DNA of 35,314 bases, taken from assembly GCA_023428065.1 (NCBI GenBank), contig JAEYZI010000075.1, positions 1-35,314 of the forward strand, written 5' to 3'. Below, piece by piece: positions 22,391 to 30,927 of this stretch. The first letter of the stretch is position 1; each line of letters opens with the position of its first letter. The position numbers and the translations under genes were made by a program. The stretch is from Actinomycetes bacterium (lineage in GTDB: Bacteria > Actinomycetota > Actinomycetes > Actinomycetales > Microbacteriaceae). The notes under the pieces are model-generated. The model had not been told where the DNA came from. It ran no database searches and worked only from the letters and a program-made list of their open reading frames with translations.

Positions 22391-22812
22391 CGACAGCATC
22401 CCCGGGGGCCGCGCCCCGGCTGCGGCGCACGGCCGCCCGCCTCGCGTGGATCTCGGCGGTCGGCGGCCTCGCCCTCGCCCTCGTGCTCGCGCTCCTCGGC
22501 GTCGGGGCCGCGCGAGGCGGCGGAGACCTCTTCGTCGAGCTCATCCCCGCCATCCTCGCCGTCGGGATCGGCATGGCGGCACCGCCCTACCTGCTCGCCC
22601 TCGCGGCCCTCGCGCTCGTGGGCGGGCACCGCTCGCCGCGCGTCGAGATGATCGCGGCGGCCGTGGGCGCCGTCATCGGGGCGTTCGTGTCGCCCGTCGC
22701 CTTCTACGCGGGGTTCCCGGCTCTCGGCCTCGTCGTGGCGCTCGTGATCGCGGCGGTGGCCGGCATCGGGTTCCCGCTCGTCGTGCGGGCGCTGTGGCGC
22801 CGAGCGTCCTGA
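22387..22812 (+). CDS. Small four-helix membrane protein, function unknown
   Basis: A 141-residue protein with four predicted hydrophobic segments (about residues 18-42, 48-76, 84-105 and 108-130) and short polar ends. I do not recognise a family. The GTG start overlaps the DUF2993 stop (GTGA). It sits between argS and lysA, which are directly adjacent in some other actinobacteria, so it and the DUF2993 gene look like an insertion into that pair. Confidence 0.7.
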   Translation: MTTASPGAAPRLRRTAARLAWISAVGGLALALVLALLGVGAARGGGDLFVELIPAILAVGIGMAAPPYLLALAALALVGGHRSPRVEMIAAAVGAVIGAFVSPVAFYAGFPALGLVVALVIAAVAGIGFPLVVRALWRRAS

Positions 22813-22837
22813 GGGGCACCCCGCGCTCGGCTAGACT
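22809..22837 (+). promoter_or_regulatory. Promoter of lysA
   Basis: CTGAGG (22809-22814), a 17-bp spacer and TAGACT (22832-22837) predict a transcript start near 22844 and a leader of about 65 nt before lysA. The leader contains two mutually exclusive hairpins: CGGCTT/AAGCCG (22843-22862) and GGACC/GGTCC (22852-22867). Confidence 0.5.
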
Positions 22838-22908
22838 CGTGGCGGCTTCAGGGACCAAGCCGGGTCCGCTCGCCTCACTCTTCGTTCCGACGTCCCCGTG
22901 AGGTTCGC

Positions 22909-24342
22909 ATGACCGCCAGCCCTCTCGCCCCCGAGCGGCTCGCGCACCCCGACGACGCCAACGCCCTCGATCCGCGCGTCTGGCCGGCCTCGGCGGATCG
23001 CGCCGACTCGGGCGCACTCCGGGTGGGGGGCGTCGCGGCGTCCGCGCTGCACGCCGCCTACGGCACGCCGCTCTACGTCGTCGACGAGCTCGACGTACGC
23101 GCCCGCGCCGCCCGCATCCGCGACGCCTTCGCCTCCGCCTTCGCGCCCCTCGGCGTGCGCACGACCGTCTACTACGCGGGCAAGGCCTTCCTCTCGGTCG
23201 AGGTCGCCCGCTGGATGGCCGAGGAGGGCCTCAGCCTCGACGTGTGCAGCGGAGGCGAGCTCGCCGTCGCGGAGGCCGCGGGATTCGACCCGCGCCGCCT
23301 CGGCTTCCACGGCAACAACAAGAGCCTCGCCGAGATCGACCACGCGGTCGGTCTCGGGATGGGCGCGATCGTTCTCGACAGCGTCGTCGAGATCGACCGT
23401 GTCGCGCAGGCCGCCGCCCGCCACGGGCGGGTGCAGAACGTGCGACTGCGCATCAACAGCGGGGTGCACGCGTCGACCCACGAGTACCTCGCGACCGCCC
23501 GCGAGGACCAGAAGTTCGGCATCCCGATCGCCGACGCGGCCGACGCGGTCGCCCTCATCCGCGCGCAGCCGAGCCTCAGGTTCCTCGGGCTGCACTCCCA
23601 CATCGGATCGCAGATCTTCGAGGCGGGCGGCTTCCTCGAGGCGTCGCGACGCCTGCTGGCCCTGCACGCCGAACTGCTCGCGGGCGGCGAGATCCCCGAG
23701 CTCAACCTCGGCGGCGGATTCGGCATCGCCTACACGAGCGCCGACGAGGTCACGCCCATCGAGAGCATCGCCGCCGACTTCGCGGACGCCGTGGGGTCGG
23801 AGTGCGCCCGCCTCGGCATCCCCGTCCCCGCGCTCGCGATCGAGCCGGGGCGGGCCATCGTCGGCCCGGCGGGCATCACGCTCTACGAGGTCGGCACCGT
23901 CAAGGACGTGCTCGTCGACGGCACCGCGGTGCGGCGGTACGTGAGCGTCGACGGCGGCATGAGCGACAACCTCCGCACGGCGCTCTACCACGCCGACTAC
24001 ACGGCACGCATCGCGAACCGTGTGACGGATGCCGACCCGGCCCTCGTGCGCGTCGCCGGCAAGCACTGCGAGTCGGGCGACATCGTCGTGCGCGACGAGT
24101 ACCTGCCGGGCGACGTGCGCCCCGGAGACCTGCTCGCGGTCGCGGCGACGGGCGCCTACTGCTGGTCGCTCTCGAGCAACTACAACTACCTCGGACGCCC
24201 CGCCGTCGTCGCGGTCCGCGAGGGGACGAGCCGTGTGCTCGTCCGCCGCGAGAACACGCACGACCTGCTGCGGCGGGACGCCGGCTACTCCTCGGGTGCC
24301 GAGGAGATCGACATCGACACCATCCTCGACCGGGAACACTGA
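22909..24342 (+). CDS. lysA: Diaminopimelate decarboxylase
   Basis: A 477-residue PLP enzyme that converts meso-diaminopimelate to lysine, the last step of lysine synthesis. VYYAGKAFLS near residue 88 carries the PLP-binding Lys; GLHSHIGSQIFEAGGF, the glycine loop LNLGGGFGIAY, and CESGDIVVRDEYL near residue 386, with the Cys that reaches across the dimer, complete the site. Length is typical of actinobacteria. GTGAGG precedes the ATG. It lies 8 nt upstream of hom. Confidence 0.97.
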   Translation: MTASPLAPERLAHPDDANALDPRVWPASADRADSGALRVGGVAASALHAAYGTPLYVVDELDVRARAARIRDAFASAFAPLGVRTTVYYAGKAFLSVEVARWMAEEGLSLDVCSGGELAVAEAAGFDPRRLGFHGNNKSLAEIDHAVGLGMGAIVLDSVVEIDRVAQAAARHGRVQNVRLRINSGVHASTHEYLATAREDQKFGIPIADAADAVALIRAQPSLRFLGLHSHIGSQIFEAGGFLEASRRLLALHAELLAGGEIPELNLGGGFGIAYTSADEVTPIESIAADFADAVGSECARLGIPVPALAIEPGRAIVGPAGITLYEVGTVKDVLVDGTAVRRYVSVDGGMSDNLRTALYHADYTARIANRVTDADPALVRVAGKHCESGDIVVRDEYLPGDVRPGDLLAVAATGAYCWSLSSNYNYLGRPAVVAVREGTSRVLVRRENTHDLLRRDAGYSSGAEEIDIDTILDREH

Positions 24343-24350
24343 TACGACGA

Positions 24351-25676
24351 ATGATCGAGTACCGAAACCTGAGAATCGCCGTCCTCGGCGCCGGCTCCGT
24401 GGGCGCCCAGGTGGCGTCCCTCCTGCTGCAGCACGGCGACGAGCTCGCCGGGCGCGTGGGGGCGGGCCTCGAGCTCGTCGGCATCGCCGTGCGCGACCTC
24501 GACGCGCCGCGCACCGCCGAGCTGCCGCGCGAGCTCCTCACGACCGACGCGCGCTCGCTCATCCTCGGCGCCGACATCGTCATCGAGGTCATGGGCGGCC
24601 TCGAGCCCGCCCGCGAGTACCTCGAGCTCGCCCTCACCTCGGGCGCCGACGTCATCACCGCCAACAAGGCGCTGCTCGCGACCCACGGCCCCGAACTCTT
24701 CGCGATCGCCGAGCAGGTCGGCGCGCAGCTCTACTACGAGGCGGCGGTCGGCGGCGCGATCCCCATCATCCGGCCCCTGCGGGACAGCCTCGCGGGCGAC
24801 CGGGTCCACCGCATCCTCGGCATCGTCAACGGCACGACGAACTACATCCTCGACCGCATGGACCGCGAGGGCGACTCGCTCGAGCAGGCGCTCGCGATCG
24901 CGACCGAGCTCGGCTACGCGGAGGCCGACCCGACGGCTGACATCGAGGGCTACGACGCGGCGCAGAAGGCCGCGATCCTCTCGAGTCTCGCCTTCCACAC
25001 GACGGTGCCGCTCGAGTCCGTGCACCGCGAGGGCATCACGGGCATCACGCGCGAGCAGGTCGTCGCCGCTCAGCGCAGCGGCTTCGTCGTCAAGCTGCTC
25101 GCCGTGTGCGAGCGCCTCGTCGACCCCGAGACGGGCGAGGACGGCGTGAGCGCGCGCGTGCATCCCGCGCTCATCCCCGCGACCCACCCGCTCGCCGCCG
25201 TGCACGGCGCCAACAACGCCGTGTTCGTCGAGGCGGAGGCCGCCGGGAGCCTCATGTTCTACGGCGCGGGCGCGGGCGGAATCCAGACGGCCTCGGCCGT
25301 GCTCGGCGACCTCGTGTCGGCCGCGCGTCGCCACGTCGTCGGCGGCCCGGGCGTCGCGGAGTCGACCCACGCCGACCTGCCGATCCTGCCCATCAGCCGC
25401 GTGTGGACGCGCTACCAGATCACGCTCAGCGTGCTCGATCTGCCGGGCGTGCTCGCGCAGATCGCGACGGTCTTCGCCCAGCACGACGTCTCGGTCGAGG
25501 CCGTGCAGCAGACCATCTCGGACGAGGTCGGTCCGGACGGGAATGCACCCGGCGCTACGCTTGTCATCGGCACGCATCGTGCGACCGAGGCCGCGCTAGC
25601 CGCGACGGTCGCCGACCTCGCCGGCAGCCCCGTCGTCGCGCGGGTCGAGAGCGTGCTCCGGGTCGAGGGACTGTAA
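24351..25676 (+). CDS. hom: Homoserine dehydrogenase
   Basis: A 441-residue enzyme that reduces aspartate semialdehyde to homoserine, the branch point toward threonine and methionine. It shows the NAD(P) motif AVLGAGSVGAQVA near residue 10, VITANKALLATHG near residue 102, GIVNGTTNYILDRM near residue 158 and GYAEADPTADIEGYDAAQK near residue 188. The C-terminal 90 residues (ITLSVLDLPGVLAQIATVF onward) are an ACT domain, known to bind threonine for feedback inhibition. The ATG at 24351 lies 8 nt behind lysA, and thrC follows 8 nt later. Confidence 0.97.
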   Translation: MIEYRNLRIAVLGAGSVGAQVASLLLQHGDELAGRVGAGLELVGIAVRDLDAPRTAELPRELLTTDARSLILGADIVIEVMGGLEPAREYLELALTSGADVITANKALLATHGPELFAIAEQVGAQLYYEAAVGGAIPIIRPLRDSLAGDRVHRILGIVNGTTNYILDRMDREGDSLEQALAIATELGYAEADPTADIEGYDAAQKAAILSSLAFHTTVPLESVHREGITGITREQVVAAQRSGFVVKLLAVCERLVDPETGEDGVSARVHPALIPATHPLAAVHGANNAVFVEAEAAGSLMFYGAGAGGIQTASAVLGDLVSAARRHVVGGPGVAESTHADLPILPISRVWTRYQITLSVLDLPGVLAQIATVFAQHDVSVEAVQQTISDEVGPDGNAPGATLVIGTHRATEAALAATVADLAGSPVVARVESVLRVEGL

Positions 25677-25684
25677 GGAAGACA

Positions 25685-26785
25685 ATGGCTCACCAGTGGC
25701 GCGGCGTGCTGCGCGAATACGCCGACCGGCTCGACGTCACCGACGCGACGCCGATCATCACGCTCGGTGAGGGCGGTACGCCCCTCATCCCCGCGCCCGC
25801 CCTCTCGGCGCGCACGGGCGCACAGGTGTGGGTGAAGTTCGAGGGGATGAACCCCACGGGCTCCTTCAAGGACCGCGGCATGACGATGGCTGTGTCCAAG
25901 GCCGTCGAGCACGGCGCGAAGGCGATCATCTGCGCCTCGACCGGCAACACCTCCGCCTCGGCGGCGGCCTACGCGACCCACGCGGGCATCACGGCCGCGG
26001 TGCTCGTGCCGGAGGGCAAGATCGCCCTCGGCAAGCTCGCCCAGGCCATCGCACACGGCGCCGAGCTCCTGCAGGTGCGCGGCAACTTCGACGACTGCCT
26101 CGACATCGCACGCGACCTCGCGGCGAACTACCCCGTGCACCTCGTCAACTCGGTCAACAACGACCGCATCGAGGGGCAGAAGACCGCCGCGTTCGAGGTC
26201 GTCGAGGTGCTCGGCGACGCGCCCGACTTCCACTTCATCCCCGTCGGCAACGCGGGCAACTACACCGCCTACACGCGCGGCTACCGCGAGGAGGCCGCGC
26301 GCGGCGTCACGACCAAGCTGCCCCGGATGTTCGGCTTCCAGGCGGAGGGCTCGGCGCCGCTCGTGCGCGGCGAGATCGTGCGCGACCCCGAGACGATCGC
26401 GAGCGCCATCCGCATCGGCAACCCCGCCTCGTGGGAGTTCGCCCTGAGCGCGCGCGAGGAGACCGACGGCTACTTCGGCGCGATCAGCGACGCCAAGATC
26501 CTCGAGGCGCACCGCATCCTCTCGAGCGAGGTCGGCGTGTTCGTCGAGCCCGCCTCCGCCGCGAGCGTCGCGGGGCTCCTCGACCGCGCCGAGGCCGGCG
26601 TCATCCCGCAGGGTGCGACGGTCGTGCTGACCGTCACGGGCCACGGGCTCAAGGACCCGCAGTGGGCGCTCCGCGCGGCCGACGGCTCCGAGGTCCAGCC
26701 CACGAGCGTGCCGGTGGATGCCGACGAGATCGCCGAGGTGCTCGGCCTCGCCCGCAGCTCCGCCGACGCGACGGCCTCTGCATGA
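25685..26785 (+). CDS. thrC: Threonine synthase
   Basis: A 366-residue PLP enzyme that converts O-phosphohomoserine to threonine. MNPTGSFKDRGMTMAVSKA near residues 56-74 carries the PLP Lys; ASTGNTSASAAAYA near residue 85 is the phosphate-binding loop region; HFIPVGNAGNYTAY near residue 182 follows. Length matches the short bacterial class. AAGGAAG precedes the ATG at good spacing. The stop overlaps the thrB start (ATGA). Confidence 0.97.
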   Translation: MAHQWRGVLREYADRLDVTDATPIITLGEGGTPLIPAPALSARTGAQVWVKFEGMNPTGSFKDRGMTMAVSKAVEHGAKAIICASTGNTSASAAAYATHAGITAAVLVPEGKIALGKLAQAIAHGAELLQVRGNFDDCLDIARDLAANYPVHLVNSVNNDRIEGQKTAAFEVVEVLGDAPDFHFIPVGNAGNYTAYTRGYREEAARGVTTKLPRMFGFQAEGSAPLVRGEIVRDPETIASAIRIGNPASWEFALSAREETDGYFGAISDAKILEAHRILSSEVGVFVEPASAASVAGLLDRAEAGVIPQGATVVLTVTGHGLKDPQWALRAADGSEVQPTSVPVDADEIAEVLGLARSSADATASA

Positions 26786-27720
26786 GCCTCGTCGGCCGAT
26801 CCGTCACGGTCCGGGTCCCCGCCACGACGGCGAACCTCGGCCCGGGCTTCGACACGCTCGGCATGGCGCTCGCCGTCTACGACGAGCTCGAGGTGACCGC
26901 GCGGTCCACCCCCGGTGCGTCGGTGCGCGTCGTGGGCGTGGGGGAGGGCGAGGTGCCGACCGACGAGTCGAACCTCGTCGTGCGGGCGATCGCCCACACC
27001 TTCGCCGCCGTGGGGCAGGAGCTGCCCGGTCTCGACCTCGTCGCCCACAACTCCATCCCCCACGGGCGCGGCATGGGCTCCTCGGGCGCCGCGATCGTCT
27101 CGGGCATCATGGCCGCGAAGGGGCTTCTCGAGGGGGTCGTCGAATTCTCGGCCGAGGACCTGCTCGCGATCGCGACCGAGCTCGAGGGCCACCCCGACAA
27201 CGTCGCACCGGCGCTCTTCGGCGGCCTCACGATCACCTGGGTCACGCCTGACGGCCCGCGCTACAAGAAGCTCATCGTGCACCGCGGCGTGAGCCCGCTC
27301 GTCGCAGTGCCTCACGAGCGCACGATGTCGACCGCGCTCGCGCGCAGCCTGCAGCCCGACTCGGTGCCGCACGAGGACGCCATCTTCAACGTGTCGCGCT
27401 CCGCGCTGCTCATCGCGGCGCTCGTGCAGAGCCCGGAGCTCCTGCTCGCGGCGACCGAGGACAAACTGCACCAGAGCTACCGCGCGAGCGCGATGCCCGA
27501 GACGGATGCGCTCATCCAGCTGCTCCGCGCCGAGGGTCTCGCGGCCGTCGTCTCAGGTGCCGGGCCGTCGATCCTCGTGCTCGGCTCCGACCCCGCCCAG
27601 CGCCTCCGCGCGGCCGAGCTCATCGCCCGGAACGCCGAATCCCCGTGGGAATGCCTGATGCTCGCCGTCGACTTCCGGGGTGCTACAGTGGTGCTGCACT
27701 CGGACGACGCCGCGGCTTAG
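26782..27720 (+). CDS. thrB: Homoserine kinase
   Basis: A 312-residue GHMP kinase that makes O-phosphohomoserine for ThrC. TTANLGPGFDTLGMAL near residues 15-30 is motif 1; IPHGRGMGSSGAAIVSG near residue 93 is the ATP-binding glycine/serine loop; VVSGAGPSILVL near residue 255 is motif 3. The ATG overlaps the thrC stop. A TACAGT (27684-27689) in its final codons may be the -10 of the rho transcript. Confidence 0.96.
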   Translation: MSLVGRSVTVRVPATTANLGPGFDTLGMALAVYDELEVTARSTPGASVRVVGVGEGEVPTDESNLVVRAIAHTFAAVGQELPGLDLVAHNSIPHGRGMGSSGAAIVSGIMAAKGLLEGVVEFSAEDLLAIATELEGHPDNVAPALFGGLTITWVTPDGPRYKKLIVHRGVSPLVAVPHERTMSTALARSLQPDSVPHEDAIFNVSRSALLIAALVQSPELLLAATEDKLHQSYRASAMPETDALIQLLRAEGLAAVVSGAGPSILVLGSDPAQRLRAAELIARNAESPWECLMLAVDFRGATVVLHSDDAAA

Positions 27721-27832
27721 ACCGGCGCGAGGGTGCATCTCACCGGCACTCGCCGACCGCGGTTTCCCGCATCCTCATGCAACCCGAACCGCAGCGGGCG
27801 GTGCCGCCACCCCGGGAAGTTCTGTGCCCGGG
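27684..27832 (+). promoter_or_regulatory. Probable rho promoter and leader
   Basis: TACAGT (27684-27689) inside the end of thrB is a good -10, though no clear -35 precedes it. Transcription from about 27696 would give rho a leader of about 155 nt. The 131-nt gap 27721-27851 contains no gene. It ends with CCCGGG at 27811-27816 and again at 27827-27832, a 6-bp hairpin with a 10-nt loop just before the GAAAGGA ribosome site. Rho is autoregulated through its leader in other bacteria; this would be a candidate region. Confidence 0.35.
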
Positions 27833-27851
27833 TCGAAAGGACAATCCAGTC

Positions 27852-29834
27852 GTGACCGACACCACCATCCCCGCGGACGCCGCGGGAGATCGCGCCGCCC
27901 TCAGCCGTCTGCGTCTGCCCGAGCTGCAGGCTCTCGCCGTCGCCCGCGGCATCAGCGGCGTATCCCAGATGCGCAAAGGAGATCTCGTGGACACTCTCTC
28001 CGAACTTCCCCCCGCCGACGAGGCCGTGAGCGAGCAGCCTGCTCCCGAGTCCGCGGCCGACACCGCCCCCGCCGAGCCCGCCGAGGCTCCCGCAGAGGAG
28101 GCTCCCGCGGAGGAGGCTCCCGCACAGGAGGCTCCCGCCGACGAGGCTCCCGCCGCTGCCGACGCTCCGGCCGCCGAGGAGGCTCCCGCTGTCGCGGCCG
28201 AGCAGCCCGTCGCGCCCCGCCGCGGTTCGCGCCGCGCGAGCGTGCCCGCCGCCGACGCCGCCGCGATCGCCGCGGCGCTCCCCGCGATCGAACTCCCCGA
28301 GGCGCCTCAGCGCCGCAGCGCCGCGCAGCACGCCGCGCAGGCGGAGCTCGGCCTCGAACTCGACAAGCTCCTGCCTGCCGCCGAGCAGCCCGACGCCGAG
28401 GCGGAGGGCGAGGGTCAGCCGAGCGGACGCCGCAGCCGCAACCGGCGAGGCGGGCGCGGAGGCCAGAACGGCCAGCAGCCGCAGACCGGCGAGAAGACCG
28501 CGCAGGAGCCGGAGGCCGAGAGCGGCCAGAACGGCCAGAACGCTCAGAACGGCCCCGCACAGCAGCAGGAGGGCGCCGGCGAGCGCCGCGGTCGCGGCCG
28601 TGAACGGGGACGCAACCGTCGCAGCGGCGGAGCCGTCGACGAGCTCGAGCCGGAGATCTCGGACGACGACGTGCTCATCCCCATCGCGGGAATCCTCGAC
28701 GTGCTCGACAACTACGCGTTCGTGCGCACGACGGGCTACCTCCCCGGACCGAGCGACGTCTACGTCTCGCTCGGCCAGGTCAAGAAGTACAACCTGCGCA
28801 AGGGCGACGCCGTCGTCGGCGCCATCCGTCAGCCCCGCGAGGGCGAGCAGCACGGCGGCCGTCAGAAGTACAACGCGATCGTCAAGATCGACTCGATCAA
28901 CGGCCAGAGCGTCGAGGAGGCCGCGGACCGCGTCGACTTCGGCAAGCTCACGCCCATCTACCCGAACGAGCGCCTGCGCCTCGAGACGACGCCCGAGAAG
29001 CTCTCGACGCGCATCATCGACCTCATCGCGCCGATCGGCAAGGGCCAGCGCGGCCTCATCGTCGCGCCGCCGAAGGCGGGCAAGACGCTCATCCTGCAGG
29101 CCATCGCCAAGGCGATCGCGGTCAACAACCCCGAGGTCCACATCATGGTGGTGCTCGTGGACGAGCGGCCCGAAGAGGTCACCGACATGCAGCGCTCGGT
29201 CAAGGGCGAGGTCATCGCCTCGACCTTCGACCGTCCCGCCGAGGACCACACGACGGTCGCCGAGCTCGCGATCGAGCGCGCCAAGCGCCTCGTCGAGCTC
29301 GGCAACGACGTCGTCGTGCTGCTCGACTCGATCACGCGCCTCGGCCGTGCCTACAACCTGGCGTCGCCGGCATCGGGTCGCATCCTCTCGGGCGGTGTCG
29401 ACGCCTCGGCGCTCTACCCGCCGAAGCGCTTCTTCGGCGCGGCCCGCAACATCGAGGGCGGCGGCTCCCTCACGATCCTCGCGACGGCGCTCGTCGAGAC
29501 CGGCTCCAAGATGGACGAGGTCATCTTCGAGGAGTTCAAGGGCACCGGCAACATGGAGCTGCGGCTTTCGCGTGCCCTCGCCGACAAGCGCATCTTCCCG
29601 GCGGTCGACATCTACGCGTCGAGCACCCGCCGCGAGGAGGAGCTGCTCTCGACCGACGAGGTCAAGATCACCTGGCGTCTGCGCCGGGCGCTCGCGGGGC
29701 TCGAACTGCAGCAGCAGCTCGAGGTCGTGCTGTCCAAGCTCAAGGAGACGAGCTCGAACGTCGAGTTCCTCGTACAGATCCAGCAGTCCTTGCCGGCCGG
29801 GAACGGCAACGGCAACGGTCACGCCAAGGGCTGA
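27852..29834 (+). CDS. rho: Transcription termination factor Rho (with long N-terminal insertion)
   Basis: A 660-residue hexameric RNA helicase, against 419 in E. coli. Residues about 14-50 are the Rho N-domain (LPELQALAVARGISG). Residues about 55-275 are a low-complexity insertion: first Ala/Pro/Glu repeats, then Arg/Gly- and Asn/Gln-rich sequence (RRSRNRRGGRGGQNGQQ). Then come the RNA-binding fold (GILDVLDNYAFVRTTGYLPG), Walker A APPKAGKT near residue 405, Walker B VVLLDSITRLGRAYN, and the R-loop GTGNMELRLSR. Such insertions are known in actinobacterial Rho and bind RNA. The start is GTG. rpmE, which follows rho in mycobacteria, is absent here; prfA follows after 3 nt. Confidence 0.97.
   Translation: MTDTTIPADAAGDRAALSRLRLPELQALAVARGISGVSQMRKGDLVDTLSELPPADEAVSEQPAPESAADTAPAEPAEAPAEEAPAEEAPAQEAPADEAPAAADAPAAEEAPAVAAEQPVAPRRGSRRASVPAADAAAIAAALPAIELPEAPQRRSAAQHAAQAELGLELDKLLPAAEQPDAEAEGEGQPSGRRSRNRRGGRGGQNGQQPQTGEKTAQEPEAESGQNGQNAQNGPAQQQEGAGERRGRGRERGRNRRSGGAVDELEPEISDDDVLIPIAGILDVLDNYAFVRTTGYLPGPSDVYVSLGQVKKYNLRKGDAVVGAIRQPREGEQHGGRQKYNAIVKIDSINGQSVEEAADRVDFGKLTPIYPNERLRLETTPEKLSTRIIDLIAPIGKGQRGLIVAPPKAGKTLILQAIAKAIAVNNPEVHIMVVLVDERPEEVTDMQRSVKGEVIASTFDRPAEDHTTVAELAIERAKRLVELGNDVVVLLDSITRLGRAYNLASPASGRILSGGVDASALYPPKRFFGAARNIEGGGSLTILATALVETGSKMDEVIFEEFKGTGNMELRLSRALADKRIFPAVDIYASSTRREEELLSTDEVKITWRLRRALAGLELQQQLEVVLSKLKETSSNVEFLVQIQQSLPAGNGNGNGHAKG
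28083..28157. repeat. 15-bp tandem repeat in rho
   Basis: Five in-frame copies of a 15-bp unit beginning GAGGCTCCCGC encode EAPAE, EAPAE, EAPAQ, EAPAD and EAPAA. The copies differ only in their last bases. The array lies in the disordered N-terminal insertion and could change length by slippage without changing frame. Confidence 0.85.
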
Positions 29835-29837
29835 GTC

Positions 29838-30920
29838 GTGTTCGAGTCGGTCCAGTCGCTGCTGGCCGAGCACGAACAGCTCCAGCAGCTGCTCGCGGAT
29901 CCCGCGATCCACGCGGATGCGGCGCGCGCGAAGAAGGTCAACCGCCGCTACGCCGAGCTGAGCCAGATCGTCGCGGCGCACGACGGATGGCAGCAGGCGC
30001 AGTCGGATCTCGAGGCCGCGCGCGAGCTCGCCCGCGAGGACGAGGCCTTCGCCGAGGAGGTCCCGGCGCTCGAAGAGCGGGTGCAGACGGCGCAGGAGAA
30101 GCTGCGTCGCCTGCTCATCCCGCGCGACCCCGACGACGGCCGCGACGTCATCATGGAGATCAAGGGCGGCGAGGGCGGCGAGGAGTCGGCGCTCTTCGCG
30201 GCCGACCTGCTGCGCATGTACCTGCACTACGCGGAGTCCCGCGGCTGGAAGACGGAGCTGCTCGAGCGCAACGAGTCCGACCTCGGCGGCTACAAGGACG
30301 TGCAGGTCGCGATCAAGTCGAATTCGACGGACCCCGCTGACGGCGTCTGGGCGAGCCTCAAGTACGAGGGCGGCGTGCACCGCGTGCAGCGCGTGCCGGC
30401 GACCGAGTCGCAGGGCCGCATCCACACCTCGACGACGGGCGTGCTCGTCTTCCCCGAGGTCGATGAACCCGAAGAGGTGCAGATCGACCAGAACGATCTG
30501 AAGATCGACGTGTACCGGTCCTCGGGCCCCGGCGGCCAGTCGGTCAATACGACGGACTCGGCGGTGCGCATCACGCACCTTCCCACGGGCATCGTCGTCT
30601 CGATGCAGAACGAGAAGTCGCAGCTGCAGAATCGCGAGGCGGCGATGCGCGTGCTGCGCGCCCGCATCCTCGCGAAGCAGCAGGAGGAGCTCGACGCGGC
30701 GGCCTCGGATGCGCGCAAGAGCCAGATCCGCTCGATGGACCGCTCGGAGCGCATCCGCACCTACAACTTCCCCGAGAACCGCATCGCCGACCACCGCACG
30801 GGCTACAAGGCCTACAACCTCGACCAGGTCATGAACGGCGCGCTCCAGCCCGTCATCGACGCGTGCGTGCAGATGGACGAGGAGGCCCGGCTCGCGGCCC
30901 TCGGCTCCTCCGACGACTGA
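29838..30920 (+). CDS. prfA: Peptide chain release factor 1
   Basis: A 360-residue class I release factor that reads UAA and UAG. The PAT stop-recognition tripeptide is in RVPATESQGRIHTS near residue 190, and the GGQ catalytic loop is SSGPGGQSVNTTDSAVR near residue 230. The coiled N-terminal domain occupies the first 100 residues. Length and order are standard. The GTG start is 3 nt past the rho stop. The GGQ glutamine is the known target of PrmC, encoded next. Confidence 0.97.
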   Translation: MFESVQSLLAEHEQLQQLLADPAIHADAARAKKVNRRYAELSQIVAAHDGWQQAQSDLEAARELAREDEAFAEEVPALEERVQTAQEKLRRLLIPRDPDDGRDVIMEIKGGEGGEESALFAADLLRMYLHYAESRGWKTELLERNESDLGGYKDVQVAIKSNSTDPADGVWASLKYEGGVHRVQRVPATESQGRIHTSTTGVLVFPEVDEPEEVQIDQNDLKIDVYRSSGPGGQSVNTTDSAVRITHLPTGIVVSMQNEKSQLQNREAAMRVLRARILAKQQEELDAAASDARKSQIRSMDRSERIRTYNFPENRIADHRTGYKAYNLDQVMNGALQPVIDACVQMDEEARLAALGSSDD

Positions 30921-30927
30921 GCAGCGG

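Noticed and set aside
22839..22901. A GTG-started 20-codon leader peptide before lysA
   Set aside because: The GTG lies only 1 nt after the TAGACT -10, so it would be upstream of or at the edge of the transcript; it also has a single Lys, so attenuation by lysine is not supported.
27811..27832. CCCGGG hairpin as a terminator of the thr operon
   Set aside because: There is no T tract, and the hairpin lies next to the rho ribosome site; it fits a leader element better.
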